Source: Podospora pseudoanserina
Lineage: Eukaryota > Ascomycota > Sordariomycetes > Sordariales > Podosporaceae
NCBI RefSeq assembly: GCF_035222485.1
Contig: NC_085924.1
Span: forward strand, 3,534,001 to 3,598,000
DNA length: 64,000 nt
Direction of reading: 5' to 3'
Shown: positions 18,940-32,376 of the stretch, piece by piece
Numbering within the stretch: the first letter of the stretch is position 1
How the letters are laid out: each line of letters starts with the position of its first letter
The notes under the pieces: model-generated
What the model was told of the DNA's origin: nothing
The model's input: the letters and a program-made list of their open reading frames with translations, nothing else
Database searches by the model: none
Made by a program: the position numbers and the translations under genes

Positions 18940-21900
18940 GATGTAGATGCTGTCACTGTTCAGTCCCTAGACCTTCCTCCACACAGCGCGCGCGGTTCGA
19001 TGAAGGGACGGTAGGTTATCCAGGGACTCTTCGATGATGGGTCGAGCAAGTGTCAACGGTGTTTGGGATATGGTGGAGGGCAAAGCGAGCCAAGTCCGTT
19101 CGAAGATTGTTTTAGGGTAGAATTCGAGGTTCAAAGGGCCAGGCTAGTGATGCACCCGGTGGGCGGTGGGCTAGCGTTGCTGGGGGATCCGCCGAGTCAG
19201 CCAATGCGGGAGGCCGGGCGCCACTTCGCGGTGATAAGCCGGGGGCCAGGAGCACTGCTGATAAGGAATTTCGATGCGGGGCAAACCCGCCTTCCAGCTT
19301 TTTGATGTGTTTTAAAGTTGCGGCCAACGTTTGTCTTTATGCTGTGCCATGCCCGTTCACCAGGCGGTCCTTGCTCGAATCTTTTCAGTTATGGCCCTCC
19401 TCAGGACCAGCGGACCAGCGGGCTGGGAAGAGGGGGCAGATAAAGGTCAAGAGGCCACCCAGAAACATGCAAGTTCAATTCCAACCGAACCCCTCGAGTG
19501 AAACCCCAAGGCCTCGGTTACCTAGAAATGGGAGCTTTCCAGCCAATCAAAGCCCAGGGTTTGAACCACGGGCGTCACCAAGATGCTAATGACTACCTCG
19601 ACAGTGTTCAGATAACACGGTGATGCCGCCTTGCGCCATCTATCTAGACTCTTCTGACGCTCTCTTGGCGAGTGGTTGGGGAACGTGGGAGCAAGGAAGA
19701 GCTGGTGAATTATTTTGGACATAGCTGAGACTCATCCGACCTTCAATACCAGGGGTCCAGCTGGTAGAACACGACATCACGGTTACACAGATAGGTGCGG
19801 GATCCTGCTGCAACGAAGAAAAGGTACCGACTTTTGTATGGCTGTTGGCCTGCGACAATATGAAGATGTACATGAGCTGTGTTCTCTTTCCTCCGGCCGT
19901 TGCTACTCAACGCTCAGCTATGCGACCACACTCAAGCCTTCAACACGATGCTCAGCCAGATCCAACGACAATATCTTGACTTCTGAATGGACCATTCAAC
20001 GATGCAACAACCCGCTGCTTATGGGAGCCATTGCGAGCTACATCAACACCGTCTTCCAAGGAAGGTCGCTTCTCTGATTGCCTAGTCTAGATCCGTCTGA
20101 CACCACGGTTGACCATTTACGAAGCAGATTCCCTATGAGTCCAAGAACTTCTTCAAGCAAGTAATAAAATGTCTGAAGTAGCGTATCTAGTAACAACTGT
20201 CCTCGTTCTCAGAGATGTCTTCCAAAGTCCTCTGAACCACGAGTAAAAGCACCCGAGGTACCTGGAGCCCCTGACCCATCTTCAAAACCTCGATGACCTG
20301 GTGCAGACAGTCGAGATCCGCTGAATATCAAATATATTCAGTATAGCGCGGCTTGATTTATTGCTCGGAATGGTCGCCAGCCAGCCCTGTGTAGCCGGAA
20401 GAGCCTTGACGCATTACATATGCAGATTCTGTCTTCGGCCACAATATCCTCTTTGACGATCAGACAGGTGTGACTGTCCTGTCCTCTTTTTGATAGAAAT
20501 ACCATTGTCTCTTCCTCTCCAATATCGACCAGACCATAGATGGAAATCTACGGTTGCCAACTCTTATGCCTAGAATAATCTACAGCTCGCTTATACTAAA
20601 CTGAACTACGGAATTCACTACTCTCTCCCGTGAACTATATAACTGACCGCTTACCTTCAGTAATATACTTTGGAGACTGTAATTCGAAACGCGGTTTTTT
20701 TCGGGGCTATGTAGATATCTCATGTAGCCTCCCTACTCCAATCGAGGAGATGGCTTGTAAACGAGTTACAAAGATATTGTTCAGGCCTTTGAGTAGCTGA
20801 CTACATAAATACCTTACCTTTTCAGGCCTATGGCTTGAAAGATAAGATAAATGTAGCTCTCTGCGGATAACCAGGTAGCTCTGAAATTGTTTTCTTTGTC
20901 AATTTTAGGGCCAACCAACAAAATTCCTTCGCTGATTTGCCCTCATGCTGTTATTACTCGAGAATCTTCAAGGACGGAGCTCGGAATTCCCAAACACAGA
21001 TTTATATACCCAAGGTATATATGGGTAATATACAGGGAGACAAGAGCGAAACTTTCCATCTGGCAAATGTTTGATGTCTTCCTTCAAGATGCCGCTTCCT
21101 CGCATCACCGAACAACAAAGTCATTTTAAGATATGTCGAGGTGAAGCCTGTCACGACCACCAAATGCCATCCTCACCTCTATTCCTCTACACCACACCCT
21201 CACCTCCCAATATGCGCCATCACGCATACCGACTACAGGCAAAAATGTTGTATCCCCCGCCCACGGCACATGCAATGCCATTCCATGCCGTACTCCCAGA
21301 AGACGCTCCCCCATGCGACACCCTTTTGCTGACGGACCCTCCCTGATAAGCTTCCCCTTCCGCACATGCCGGAAGCAAGGGACCAAAACCGACAGATCAC
21401 TTGCATGACGCCCCTCGGTGCCCTCCTCTCTCAAAGCTCCATCCCGAAATCCCATCCTCTGGTCCCACATCCCATCTCCCGGCTTCCCAACGGCTCCGTT
21501 CCGCAGTATCGGCCCGAGTTTAAACCCAGCTCCCACCTGCCGTTCCATGATCAACATACCCGAAGCCCGCCAGATTCGTACCTTACGCAAGCACTTTCAG
21601 GTCGGACTCGCTAAAAGACGAAGATCACCTGCAGTCGCCTGCCAACAGGAAACATAAAAATAAAGATTTTCCTCTCTCCTTCGGCTATCGAATACGAGAA
21701 CGGGTACGCTGTTCTTAACGCCGGTCGACCAGTTCAGTTTATCTGGGGAATGGGGCACTTGAATTGCCGATCATTAACTCTGGGGTGGTCACCGAGTGCC
21801 GATGTTGGACTGCCCCTCGGTCGATCATCGCTGTAATACAGACACCACATGGTGTCGGGAGGGCGTATAGAAAGACACCACTTTCCCTCTGGAGTGGCTA

Positions 21901-22300
21901 GTTTTCGAATCATTCTTGCAATATTCTCAACAACTCTCATCAAAGCACGATATAGGGACAGCAAGAAATTACGAGAGATTACAACTCCAACCGCTGCTCA
22001 GCCACTCTCGGAAAAATGAACACTCACAACGAACGCCGCCCATCAGTAACCACGGACTCCATAGTATGAGATTGGAAATATCACCTACCTGCACAGTAGA
22101 AGACCCAGTGTCTCTGTTTCCAGAAGAGGATCAAAGCACCAGCAAGCATGTAATATTTAACATAACCGAGCCAGGGCTTCATATCACCCCTCTCTTGTAC
22201 GAGAAAATGCAAAGGCAAGCCCCCTCCCCTTCTCCTGCAGCATAAACACCCGTTAACTGCAACCCTCAACCACCAGCCACACCCCAGTGTTGAGGCACGG
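18940..22300. other. Gene desert, part 1
   Basis: No supported gene. 18940-19320 is probably the OSBP-gene promoter. 19870-20080 has a coding-like, helical reading broken by stops in every frame. 20100-20880 is more AT-rich than its surroundings and contains imperfect inverted repeats (20322-20340, and about 20802-20866), which could be a decayed insertion. 21126-21590 carries a long minus frame without any recognisable feature. Confidence 0.45.
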
Positions 22301-24463
22301 CAGGTGCATGTATCCCCACGCAGGGACGAGGCGGGTATTGATCACCCATCATCGATCAGCTTCCTTTTCCCCCGTTCTGGAAAACCACGACGATAGGCAC
22401 GCACGTGGGTCCAAAAAAGCAAGTTGACAAAAACAGTTGTGCTTATACTACTTCAAACGGCCATACTATCACCGCTTTAAATATCTGCTGAATGGGATTT
22501 AGACAGTACACTCCTCAGTGCTTCAGAGTACTTGCTAAACTTTCGTTGATTTGTTTGGGCCAGAAATAGGTGGTTATCGCGCCGTCAAGTGAGCAGAGTC
22601 GGTGTTGGATTTGCACAACTGCTTGTTGGGTCCCGCGTGGCATGCCGGCGGTGATCGGCAGTCCTAGCACCACCACACGGTTTACCACAAAGGCAGTCGT
22701 CCCCGAGCAATCCCATCATTGTCATGCCATTTTTCAAACTTTCCCATGTCCCCGGTTGCTCCCATCATCCCATTCTCTCACCAATCTCGGGCTGCATAAG
22801 GGGGCGGCTTACCAAACAGGTAGATAAGTAGGTAAGTGCTGGTGATGATCTTTTATAAATAACACTTTCGACGTCGCCTTGGGCTGCATCACCCCTTCTA
22901 GTAGATACATGATGACAAAAACACGTTTTGACCTTTTGGAAAGTGTTGATAGCCCGACATCCCCCGGATTTGTGACAGAATGCTTGAACCCAACTAAGAG
23001 TCTTGTTTACTGGGATCAGTGTGAAGAGATCGCACTACTTCCCTAGGTAGGTGAAAATCGTACCACCCCACCTAACCCTCCCTGTGTTTAGAAAACTTCA
23101 CGAGATGTGTTTTTCTCGTGTTTACCTTCTATCGTTGTATCAAACTACAACTTCAAGTCATTGCTCGAGAAGGGCTTTCCCTTAGTTGATGGCAAGGGTA
23201 GGGACTTGCAATGTGGAGATGTTGTCACCCGTTTGCTAACCCGACAGGGAAAGCGCTCTCTTCTCAGCGCCGTTGAGAAGGAGAGTGACAAGAGCGTTTC
23301 TCGTTTTCTGCCAACAAAATGCACTGGTTGTGTGTTCATCATGTTTGCTGCAAAGGACGTTCGTTAGGCCAACGTGGAAACCACGCCCACCCTGACAACC
23401 GTTTTCCACACCACCCAGAGACCACGCAACGAACCCGGGGGTGGAAGCGGCGAGGTAGGGAGGTGATCAGCGTTCAGCCTGCCGCCCGCCGCGGGGTAAA
23501 AAAAGCGCTGCAACGGCGACGGTAGGGCAGAGAGAACGTTGACGGTTGACGGCAGCAGCAAACCAAACCCAGACAGGGAAAGGATTGGCCCACCAGAGAA
23601 ACCATCATTCATCCAACTTTAGAGAACACAGCAGTGTATCCTGGTTGCTGGCACTGTGGTGTGAGACCCCTAAAGTATGGTCTTCTGGAATGGTCATAGT
23701 TGCCATCTAATAGAAGACGGCCATGGCCATGTCTCTAGCCTCAAGACTGTGAGGTGAAGCGGTCATTGAAGATAGAGTCATCTCTCTTGTCTACCAATGA
23801 AACAACAACCATTCATACCACCCGTACCTACTTAGGTATGACGGGAAGAATGCCTCTAGTGCCCATTCTCTACCTCGCGCAAACCCCCCTCGAGTTTACA
23901 TCTCTTACACAGGCAAGGTAGCCAGTCAGTATCCGTCATCTCTCTTAGCTCTTGCAACACCTCACTGGAGTAGTGCAGCAGCCCCTGAATCGAATCCGGT
24001 CCCCTCAGTCAATATTGTGACCCTCCTCCCCTTCCACAATAACGACCCAGGGCACTCGGGATGGACCCCGACATTTACCCGTTCCTCTACCTCCACCACC
24101 CACCTACATATACCATGTACGACATCCGCATTGCAGCCCATCCATCGTCCACCCGCTACCGAGACCGGGGTTCTCAAACAAACAACACCAAAGATGAAAT
24201 AAAAAACAGACGATGCCACAATCCACGGGGCCCACCCCCCAGACTCCGAATGCTGTCCCTCTCTCGCAAGATTAGCTTCAAAAAATGTCCTCTGTGAATA
24301 TCGATTATGTCAGCCAAGTCTTTTTCCCGCTTTAACCCCGAAGTCGGTGAGAAAGTGGAAGTAGTATGTATAATCGGTATGTGTGTGTTTTGATATCGCC
24401 AGTGGATTAAGCACCACACTGCGGCATGTACTCCGGGTTCTGTAGCACTGTGCATTATCCTCA

Positions 24464-24497
<34 letters not shown>

Positions 24498-25940
24498 GCA
24501 TCCCCCCAGTGCAGGAAGCCAAAGCAAGCAATATCCGCCGCATAAACAACCGTGAGAAAGAAAATGTGGTGTGCAGTAATATCGTAGCACTGCATACTTA
24601 GGTAAAAAGCTCGTCTCCAACCACTGGGAACTGCCGGATTTGACTCCGTGGAGCAAAAAAGATCATCAACGGGTTTCCTCGCGATTTCCGGACCCTGCCT
24701 GTGTCGGTGAATCCCCCTCCTCGGAGTCAGCCGGCAATTCAGGGTGTTTAGGGTCCCATTGGGAAATATTTTATATACACAAAAAAAAAAAGCCGATCAT
24801 CTCGTGTTTGTCCGATCTGTTGGAGGTGTGTGTCGTTCAAGCAGCCCCCTTGCTCGCGTCAACTCGAGGCTCCACCGCGCTTGTCAGAAAAGAAACGCAC
24901 GGACAGGTGGGGAGGGAAGAGAGAAAGGGCCCGTGCCCACCCTTGACAGGTTAAACACTGACGTCATTTTACGTCTGATATGGGGCCTGACCAACGACCT
25001 CCCCCAACTAACCGAGAAATAAACGGTGTTCGCTCCGACAAGCGGTTAAGCGGGAATGAAGGGCGGGGGGGGAGGGATGGACGGCTGGAACGGCTGGGGG
25101 TTGGGTCGAGACGAAGAAGGACGCCCAGCCTCGTCGCAACCACACACCACCTTCTTCATCAGTGATGGAGACGATGGAAGAGAGAAAGCAATGGGATTTC
25201 GGCAACAATCCGATATCGACAAAATGCAGAGGTGACATGCCAGAATGACGTAGCGGCCGCAGGAGGACCGTCTCGGCTGCAGGACTGACTGCTCGTCGGC
25301 GAATCACACACAGCGGGTGTTTCTGTGAACACGCGGCAGAGTTGATCGCCCACCCTCTCGATTTTACCCCATGATAGGCAATGATCTGATGGTGGTTATC
25401 AATTTGGCCGCCTCTGATTCGGTGCTTGTTGGCTTTACTGCTGATATCATCAATCTAGTGATTTGTTCTGAAGCGGTGAAGTTTGCGACCGTAATGCTTG
25501 AAAATTGGGGGCCGATATGCCACGTAGAACCACCACCACTGGGGCGCTGACCACCTGACAGTGAGCAATAGCTCCGGGGACGGCTCCTCTCCCGCGACAA
25601 AACCCCCCTCTTTTTTTTCTTTTTTGAAACGCTCCGGACTGGATGGAGCCATGACGTCATGTTAGTCCAGTGTCAAATGCTGGGTCCACCAGGTGCTGGG
25701 AATAGCTTCGCACGCTTCGCAACGAGAGGAGGGTATCCCAGGGATGCTAAACAATGGCGTGCCTTTAGCCAAGTCGACAGTGTGTCAAGAAGATATGCAA
25801 ATACGGTGTAGAGGCTATATCAGCATCAATGTCAGTGAGCACGTGCTTACGATCATATATAGAATAGAACCGTATGCAGCCTGCTGTATTGGGGAACACA
25901 GAGGTAGTGTAGTTCACTGCTGCATAGAGATAGTTTTGTA
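22301..25940. other. Gene desert, part 2
   Basis: Nothing coding that I can support. It contains ACCT/AGGT-type motifs (CCTAGGTAGGT around 23043, TACCTACTTAGGTA around 23825), a CA microsatellite (24465-24495) and A- or T-runs (24780, 25611). Composition is ordinary, not strongly AT-biased. Confidence 0.45.
24465..24495. repeat. (CA)n microsatellite
   Basis: About 15 uninterrupted CA units in the desert upstream of the CP2 gene. Confidence 0.95.
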
Positions 25941-28900
25941 GATGTATGTATGTATGTATGTATGTATGTATGTATGGGTGTATGTATGGGTGTATAATAA
26001 TAGATCGTATGTAGAGATAGATCTCAGGGTCTTGCGCCCCCTTCACGACCCTTTTTGCAGCAGTGCTGATATTCCGCCGGCTTTGGAAGAGCAATGATAC
26101 CGAATCGTAGCACTGAATCCCGAGAACCCCTTGCAGATCGGGAGATCGAGCCCGTGAACGCAGCGGGTCGATCGTGATGAGAAAAAAAAGTTTTTGGGAC
26201 GCTGTGGCTGTGGCTGTGAGTTCATCCATTCCGGCCCTGAGAGCGAGCATTCCACCGCTCTGGTATTTTTCTTCTACACGACCGTTAGATCCTGTATGGA
26301 GACTCTGATTCTGGCCAGCTTTCGACCTGGACCCGGGCCTAGCACTGCATGCGATGCAGGTCAAAAGAGCTTGGCCTTGTTGTCACGGCTGCTGCTCCCG
26401 CCATCGGTTCACCTGTTGCCGCCGGGGACGGCGAGCCCTTTTCGGCAACATGTAAACACTCATTCAGCCTTATGCGTAAAGGGTTTTCGTGTCTGCTTCT
26501 CGCCTTTGTACATACATAGATGCCATCGCAGTTCATGTATGTGGGCATTTCAGACTCGGGACGGATATGGTTCCCCTTCAAGAGCCGGTGACACGGCGTA
26601 AGCGAAGGGGGGAAAAGAGATTGTGTTGCTAGCATTCTGCCACCAGAAGACTTCCAGAATGCCGATACTGAAACTTTGGGATTCGGGAGCCCAAAAGAAG
26701 TTGAGATCGACGTAATCGTGCCTCGAGCCGACACGGGTGTCCCTGTTCAGATTGGACGAGTTTATGCTGTGGGCCGGGCAGGTCGATACCACCACAAAAG
26801 GAACAGAACGAGCCGGCCAAGTGTTGACATGTCATTGTCTGCTGATATTTGCTGCTATAAGGCTCATGTGAAGAGGATCCCTGGTGGTGTTGCTGTCGAT
26901 GAGGACGAACAAACGTGATTGTGAAAATAATAATATGTGGAACGCTTTCGCACGCTAGATCAATTGGGCAAGCAAGACACAACGGAATAGTGACTGACGT
27001 CATAATTGTGAGAATTTAACGTAGCGTTTTTGAGTGCGCATGTGGATGCAGATCCCTGCCAGCCATTGCTGCGCGGCCGAGTCGACCATCACCAGCACCC
27101 CCCGGAGGACCCCAGACCCCGAAAAAGAGGGGTCTTGGTTGAGCGCAAAAGATATCGATTGTGAGACTTCTTCAAGAGGTGTCTGTAGTTCTGGAGCCAT
27201 GATAACCAAAATGTCTTAGAGGACACAACAATCGAAGGTGAGGCCGGACTTTTTCGTTGAACAGTGGACAGGCACCAAAACTTTGAGACGGCCACACGGG
27301 ATAGAAACGGTGTGGCTAGGATAGCCCTGCCAATTCCTGCGCCCGCTCAAGGGCTAAGACGGAACCCCATACCGCAACGAGTCTCTGCCGCTTCTTCGGG
27401 TGGGGTGGAGAGGGGGGGAGTTTTGGCACTCACTCACGCACTCACACAATCCATCAAAATTTCAGAAGGACATGAGTGAGGTGTTCGACCGAAGTTGCCA
27501 TTTTCGTGGCGAACCTTGGGTGCTGTATGTAAGGCAACGACAGAGCCCGTGAGCCCGTTCCCTCAGCATTGCTCAGCACTGACAAAAGTTCCCTGCGTAC
27601 GGATGACTGCTTTTCCTCTGCACGGAGTTTTTCCTAGTTTTCTATCTATCAATTGACAACTGTGGCTAGAACATAGTGATCTCCTCTCCTTCTAGACCAC
27701 ACAGATAGATGATGCTTTCGCAGGCTTCGCAAGCTCGAGGCGAGTGGCTGAGCACAGCCACATCTCCTCTCTGGGTGTCTGGGTATGGTCGTCTGTGGTA
27801 GTCCTGGATAATGTAGCTGTACTTTACCCGACGCACCACCTTCCCAACGATATTTACCTTAATAGCCGTGCTATATGTATAACGGCGGTGCGAGGCATTG
27901 GACAATCGGATTTCCTCTACAACCAGCTCCTAACACTTTCGGAAAAGGTTGCCGTCTTACAACCTCAATTGAGAACGGACGGCCGAACCGCTCCTGCCAG
28001 ATGTGGACGGAGGCGCGGGCAATCTCCCATTCCGAGGGCCCCGTTACCTCGATCTCGATCTGTTACCTTACTCACCTTGAAACCACGACGAGATTGCGCG
28101 TGGGTTTGCGGTCGAGATTCCTGACATGACAGCATGAGGAAGATGAACAGGCAGCGGCACAGAGGATGATGCATGTTTATGGTTTTGTTTGATGATGGGT
28201 GAACTTCCCCGCGCCTGCATCGAAATGGTTTAATGGGTGGATGCGACACACCCTGGCGTGGGTCAAGACCGGTATATTCATCCCTCCTTCAATCTTATTA
28301 TATTCTCTAGCTGCATGCTGTCACCGTTGTCGAGGTCCTGGTCACAATGAGAAATGCGGACAAGGTATGGCGAAGGACTCGACCACCCATCCCTCCGCAG
28401 CAGCCTCGTCTCCTCTCCTCTCCTCTCACCAGCAAAATCATGATAATAATTATTGCACCACTATTTTGTGCGGTGAGATACCCATGTATCAAAAGTGTCG
28501 ACTGAGTAAAGACACACCCTTGCCATTTTTTGCGGGAGAAGCACGGGAAAACCCCGCACCAGGTGTGATGTGCCCGACATGCAATTCGCAATGCCCATAT
28601 AGAAGTGTTCCATGTGCTTGATGAGAAGTGCCAGACGAGATGGCCGCGTCAAGCTGAGATGGAGGGTACTTTCCATCCGCGCCGCTCTCTCACTCTCTCG
28701 TTCTCTCATCAGTTTCTTTAGTTCTTTCTTGATGGCCTGTCGTCTCCCGCTCTCCCACATAAAGATAACCAAAATATTCTTGCAGCCATCGACCGGCTGC
28801 AGCTCCAGTGGCAACCACCTGACCCTCCCGAGCGGTACGGTACCCTTCTCGCAAACAATTTCCCGCATCGTCGAGTCTCCTCTCGTTCTCTCGGCCCCGT
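25941..28900. other. Gene desert, part 3
   Basis: No gene supported. Holds a GTAT microsatellite (25942-25976), a GGCTGTGGCTGTG-type run near 26203 and CT-rich DNA from about 28390. Short frames on both strands lack features. Confidence 0.45.
25942..25976. repeat. (TATG)n microsatellite
   Basis: About eight to nine tetranucleotide units, followed by two variant GTATGTATGGGT units. Confidence 0.95.
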
Positions 28901-29697
28901 TGTTGCTCTCTCTCTCGCTCCATGCATGGATGTACCTCGACATCGCCCAGCATTTCCGGCCCCACCCCCCCTTCGACTCTGACACTGGATTACTCTTTCC
29001 AGTTAGACCACCCTATAGCGCACCACCTTTTTCACGCATTCCCCCCATCCCCCATCCCCATCTCCATTAATCCATAACTAAGGTAACAAGGTACCTCTTG
29101 CCCTGGCCACACCTCCACCTCGGCCTGTCAGTCAAAACTCTGAACTCAGGCCTATCCCTCATCAGTCCTCAGTTCCCTCGGTTTCAATCTTTTTTTTTCT
29201 CTGGTCCACAGACGAGCCTGTGCTTTCGCGCTTATTAGCTGAGCTTGTACCAGCCGGTATATACAAGGCCGGCCGCACCTCTCGTCCAGTCCATGCACCC
29301 ATAAGACCTACTGGACCTTCCGAATACCAGACGATAATAACCTTACCCTCCTCTGCCTGGCAACTTTGCCGTTTTCCCTCGCTTGCTGGCTTTTTTTTTT
29401 CCTTTTTTTCCCACAGCTCGTTCCGTTTGTCGAGCGAGCATACACATCCTCGAAACATCTGATCTCGTCGATAAGGTAGCTTGTTCCCTACCTGCCAGAG
29501 CTCTACCCACCTCCCCCACCATCCCACCGTCGCTTCCCGCCCACTCACCGAACGGTACACACACGTTCAAGCTGTCTTTGCAACGACCCACGATATATCT
29601 CACAACACAGTGCGCTTGACCGAGATAAAAGAGCGCTCCACCAAAGAGCTGTTGCCCGCAGTCGCTACCACCGGTGCAGTGTCTCCTCGTCGCAGAC
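28901..29697 (+). promoter_or_regulatory. Promoter and leader of the CP2/Grainyhead gene
   Basis: Long pyrimidine-rich tracts (CTCTCTCTCG, CCCCCATCCCCC, T-runs near 29188 and 29392) typical of fungal promoters/leaders precede the ATG at 29698. A minimal upstream ORF, ATG-CAC-CCA-TAA, starts near 29293; if the transcript begins upstream of it, it could dampen translation. Extent of the leader is inferred. Confidence 0.45.
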
Positions 29698-32376
29698 ATG
29701 TTCCGACAAAGGTGAGTCGTCGAAGCCCTGTTCGAAAAAATAAAATGAAAAAAGATCGGACTGCCCAAAGGAGGTCCGCGCAACTCGCGCTCGACTATGA
29801 CCTCGGCCCGTGAACTTTTGCTGACACGAGAATTTCCACTCATTAGGACGAGCTCGCAGAAGCCTGGGGATGATCTGCTGGCCAATTTTAGACAACAGTT
29901 TCCTGAGGTTGCCGCTGTAACTTCATCAGCCGGTGCAGCCCAGCCAGCCAGCACCACCACTGCTGGCCACCCCGCAGTTGCTGTTTCGGCGCAAGAAACG
30001 TATGTTCTTTTTCTCCTGTTAACCCACGTGTGTGTGTGTGTGAAGAAGTCTACCAAAAAGCCAAACTCGGCGCGGGGTCAACGTCTGATTCCAGAGAGTC
30101 AGGGCTTGGCGCCTCACCGTTAGCAATCGTTTGACTAACACGGCCGTGGCAGATCTCAAACTCTAAGCCATGAGGCTTTTCGCGACCAGGACCCGACTCC
30201 TCGGGCAGCAGCGGCCAACGAGCCGTGGAGATTCACGCCGTCCTTGCTAGACCCGGGCTCGTTTTCTTTTGCCAATTTTCCCCACCAAACCGGCGGCTAC
30301 TATACCCCTACCCCAGGAGGCACGAATACACTTTACCATCCTACCGCTGGCGACCTCCACACACCCACCCTCGGTCTGGGAATGGGGCTTGGGACACCGT
30401 TGTCCCTGCCGACCTCAGATGGAGCTATTCACTCCGGGACTACCGCAATGGACGTGGGTGGCTTTCACCATGGATTTGGCCATCCTCAGCAGTTTCATCA
30501 GTTCCACCCTTTCATGCAGCATCAGCCTCCGCAACCGTCGTTTGCCCCATCATCGATATTCCGCCAAGATACCGGGTACGAGACCATGGACCAAGATGAC
30601 TCTCCCATGAATTCCGACCCTGCAGATGAGCATATGGTGTCTATCGACAGCAAATTCCACGGCCAGTCTCCCATGGTTGCCTTCCAGACAAGACAGTTTG
30701 GAATGTCCATGTCGGTCCCTCTCCCGGCGTCTGCGGAAAAGTTCCGCTTCCACACTGCTTTGAATGCCCCAACAGCCATGATCAAGCATGCCGACGAGAT
30801 TCCCGTGACATATCTCAACAAGGGTCAGGCCTATTCGCTCTCGATTGTCGATACCAACCCGCCGATGCCCATGGCGCCTGGTACCCGTTTCCGCACCTTT
30901 GTCAGAATCTCCTTTGAGGATGAGCAGCAGAGACAAAAGCCGGGCGTGTGCTGGAGCTTGTGGAAAGAGGGACGCGGAACGAACGAGGCCCATCAGAGAG
31001 GAGGAAAGCTGCAGGCTGTCGAGTACGTTGAGGCTGGACAGCCTTCCGAAGGCGACGATAAACGGGCCCGTATCGAGCTGGAGACTGCTTCATTTGACGG
31101 CTTTTCCGTGGTTTGGACTCCGGGCATCAACGGCGCCGTCGAGTGCAACATTGCTGTCCGCTTCAACTTCCTCTCCACCGACTTTAGCCATTCCAAGGGT
31201 GTCAAGGGCATTCCTGTGAGGCTCTGTGCCAAGACACACATCCTCCCATCGGATCCTTCCCAGTCACCACCGCCTTCGTCCCCTGAGGCTGAGATCTGCT
31301 ACTGCAAAGTCAAGCTGTTCCGTGACCACGGAGCGGAGCGCAAACTCTCCAATGATGTTGCGCACGTCAGGAAAACCATTGATAAGCTCAAGCAGCAGAT
31401 CGCCCAGGCCGAGAGTGGGATGAAGGACTTTGGCAAGCGCAAGAGACCCAGCGCAGCGCAGTCCAAGAGCAGCTCGGCAGTCCAGAGACCCGGCAAGGTG
31501 CAGAAGCACAAGCGTACCTGGTCCATGTCCTCAGCCAGCTCTGCTGGAGGCGGTGGCAGACCGAATCTTGAGGAAGATTTGCACTTCAAGCTTCAGACTC
31601 TCCAGGACATGTTTACTAGCACCCGTCCTGTGAGTGTCCTGTACCTTCGGGGTGACGATATTGACGACCCTGATCTTCATCCGGTGTCGCTTCCCGGAGA
31701 GCCCGTCGATCTCACCAGGGTGGACACGGACCCGGCCGCTTGGAGAAGCGAACGTAGCTCCATGGCTGGATCTTCGCTGGTCTCGCCATCACCGAGCTCA
31801 CTTTCTCTTCATTCACAGGCCTCTGTAGCCGGTAAGCCGAACTGGCAAGACTATCAGATTGGTTCCGATGGTTCCGCACAGGGTGGCAACCAGCCCACCA
31901 AGGTCAGGAAGGTGGACGAAGCTGGTCACCTCACGGGGTGGATTGAGGCCTTGGGCGTTGACTCTTCTTACCGACCACCACAGGAGCGCCCTCCCAAACC
32001 TGTCGCGTGTTTCTATGTGGCGCGACGAAACTTCTCGGAGCCCTCTGGCCAGGAACTGCACCGTGCCGTCTACTTGATGCAAAGGACGCTCTCCGATTTT
32101 GTCGGAAGACTCTCTGTGAAGTACAACTTTGACGTTGGCAGGGTGATCCGAACAGTACACGTCTTGCCTCGTGGCATCGAAGTGGAGATGGACGACGACG
32201 TCATCCGCGAAATTCCCGAGGGCCAGGACATGACACTGGAGGTCATCGAGACGGGCGGCTCTGGTGTCAAGCGCGAATGGGAAATGGCGGTCGACGCCCC
32301 TGGGGAGTCTGACATGCCTTCCCCATCCAACAACACGGCGCCACAGAGGGGTTATGAGCTTCGATTGCGGTATTAA
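29698..32376 (+). CDS. csp-2: CP2/Grainyhead-like transcription factor (Neurospora csp-2 type)
   Basis: Three exons: 29698-29711 (only MFRQ plus two bases), 29847-29999, and 30153-32376; 796 residues. Donors are GTGAGT and GTATGT; intron 2 has a TGACTAAC branch and GGCAG acceptor. The N-terminal ~230 residues are Pro/His/Gly/Gln-rich, probably activating. The CP2 DNA-binding domain spans roughly 235-470 (FRFHTALNAPTAM, IPVTYLNKGQAYSL, TRFRTFVRISFED, SFDGFSVVWTPGINGAVECN, KGVKGIPVRLC), then a coiled coil (RKTIDKLKQQIAQAE), a basic Ser/Lys linker (FGKRKRPS) and a C-terminal dimerisation-type domain about 666-750. In Neurospora the Grainyhead-like factor CSP-2 is needed for conidial separation and cell-wall remodelling; similar developmental control is inferred here. 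The gene stands between two long deserts, as developmental regulators often do. Confidence 0.93.

Noticed and set aside
21126-21590. 154-residue minus frame
   Set aside because: Arg/Gly/Met-rich with no motif; overlapping plus frames look equally plausible, so chance is likelier.
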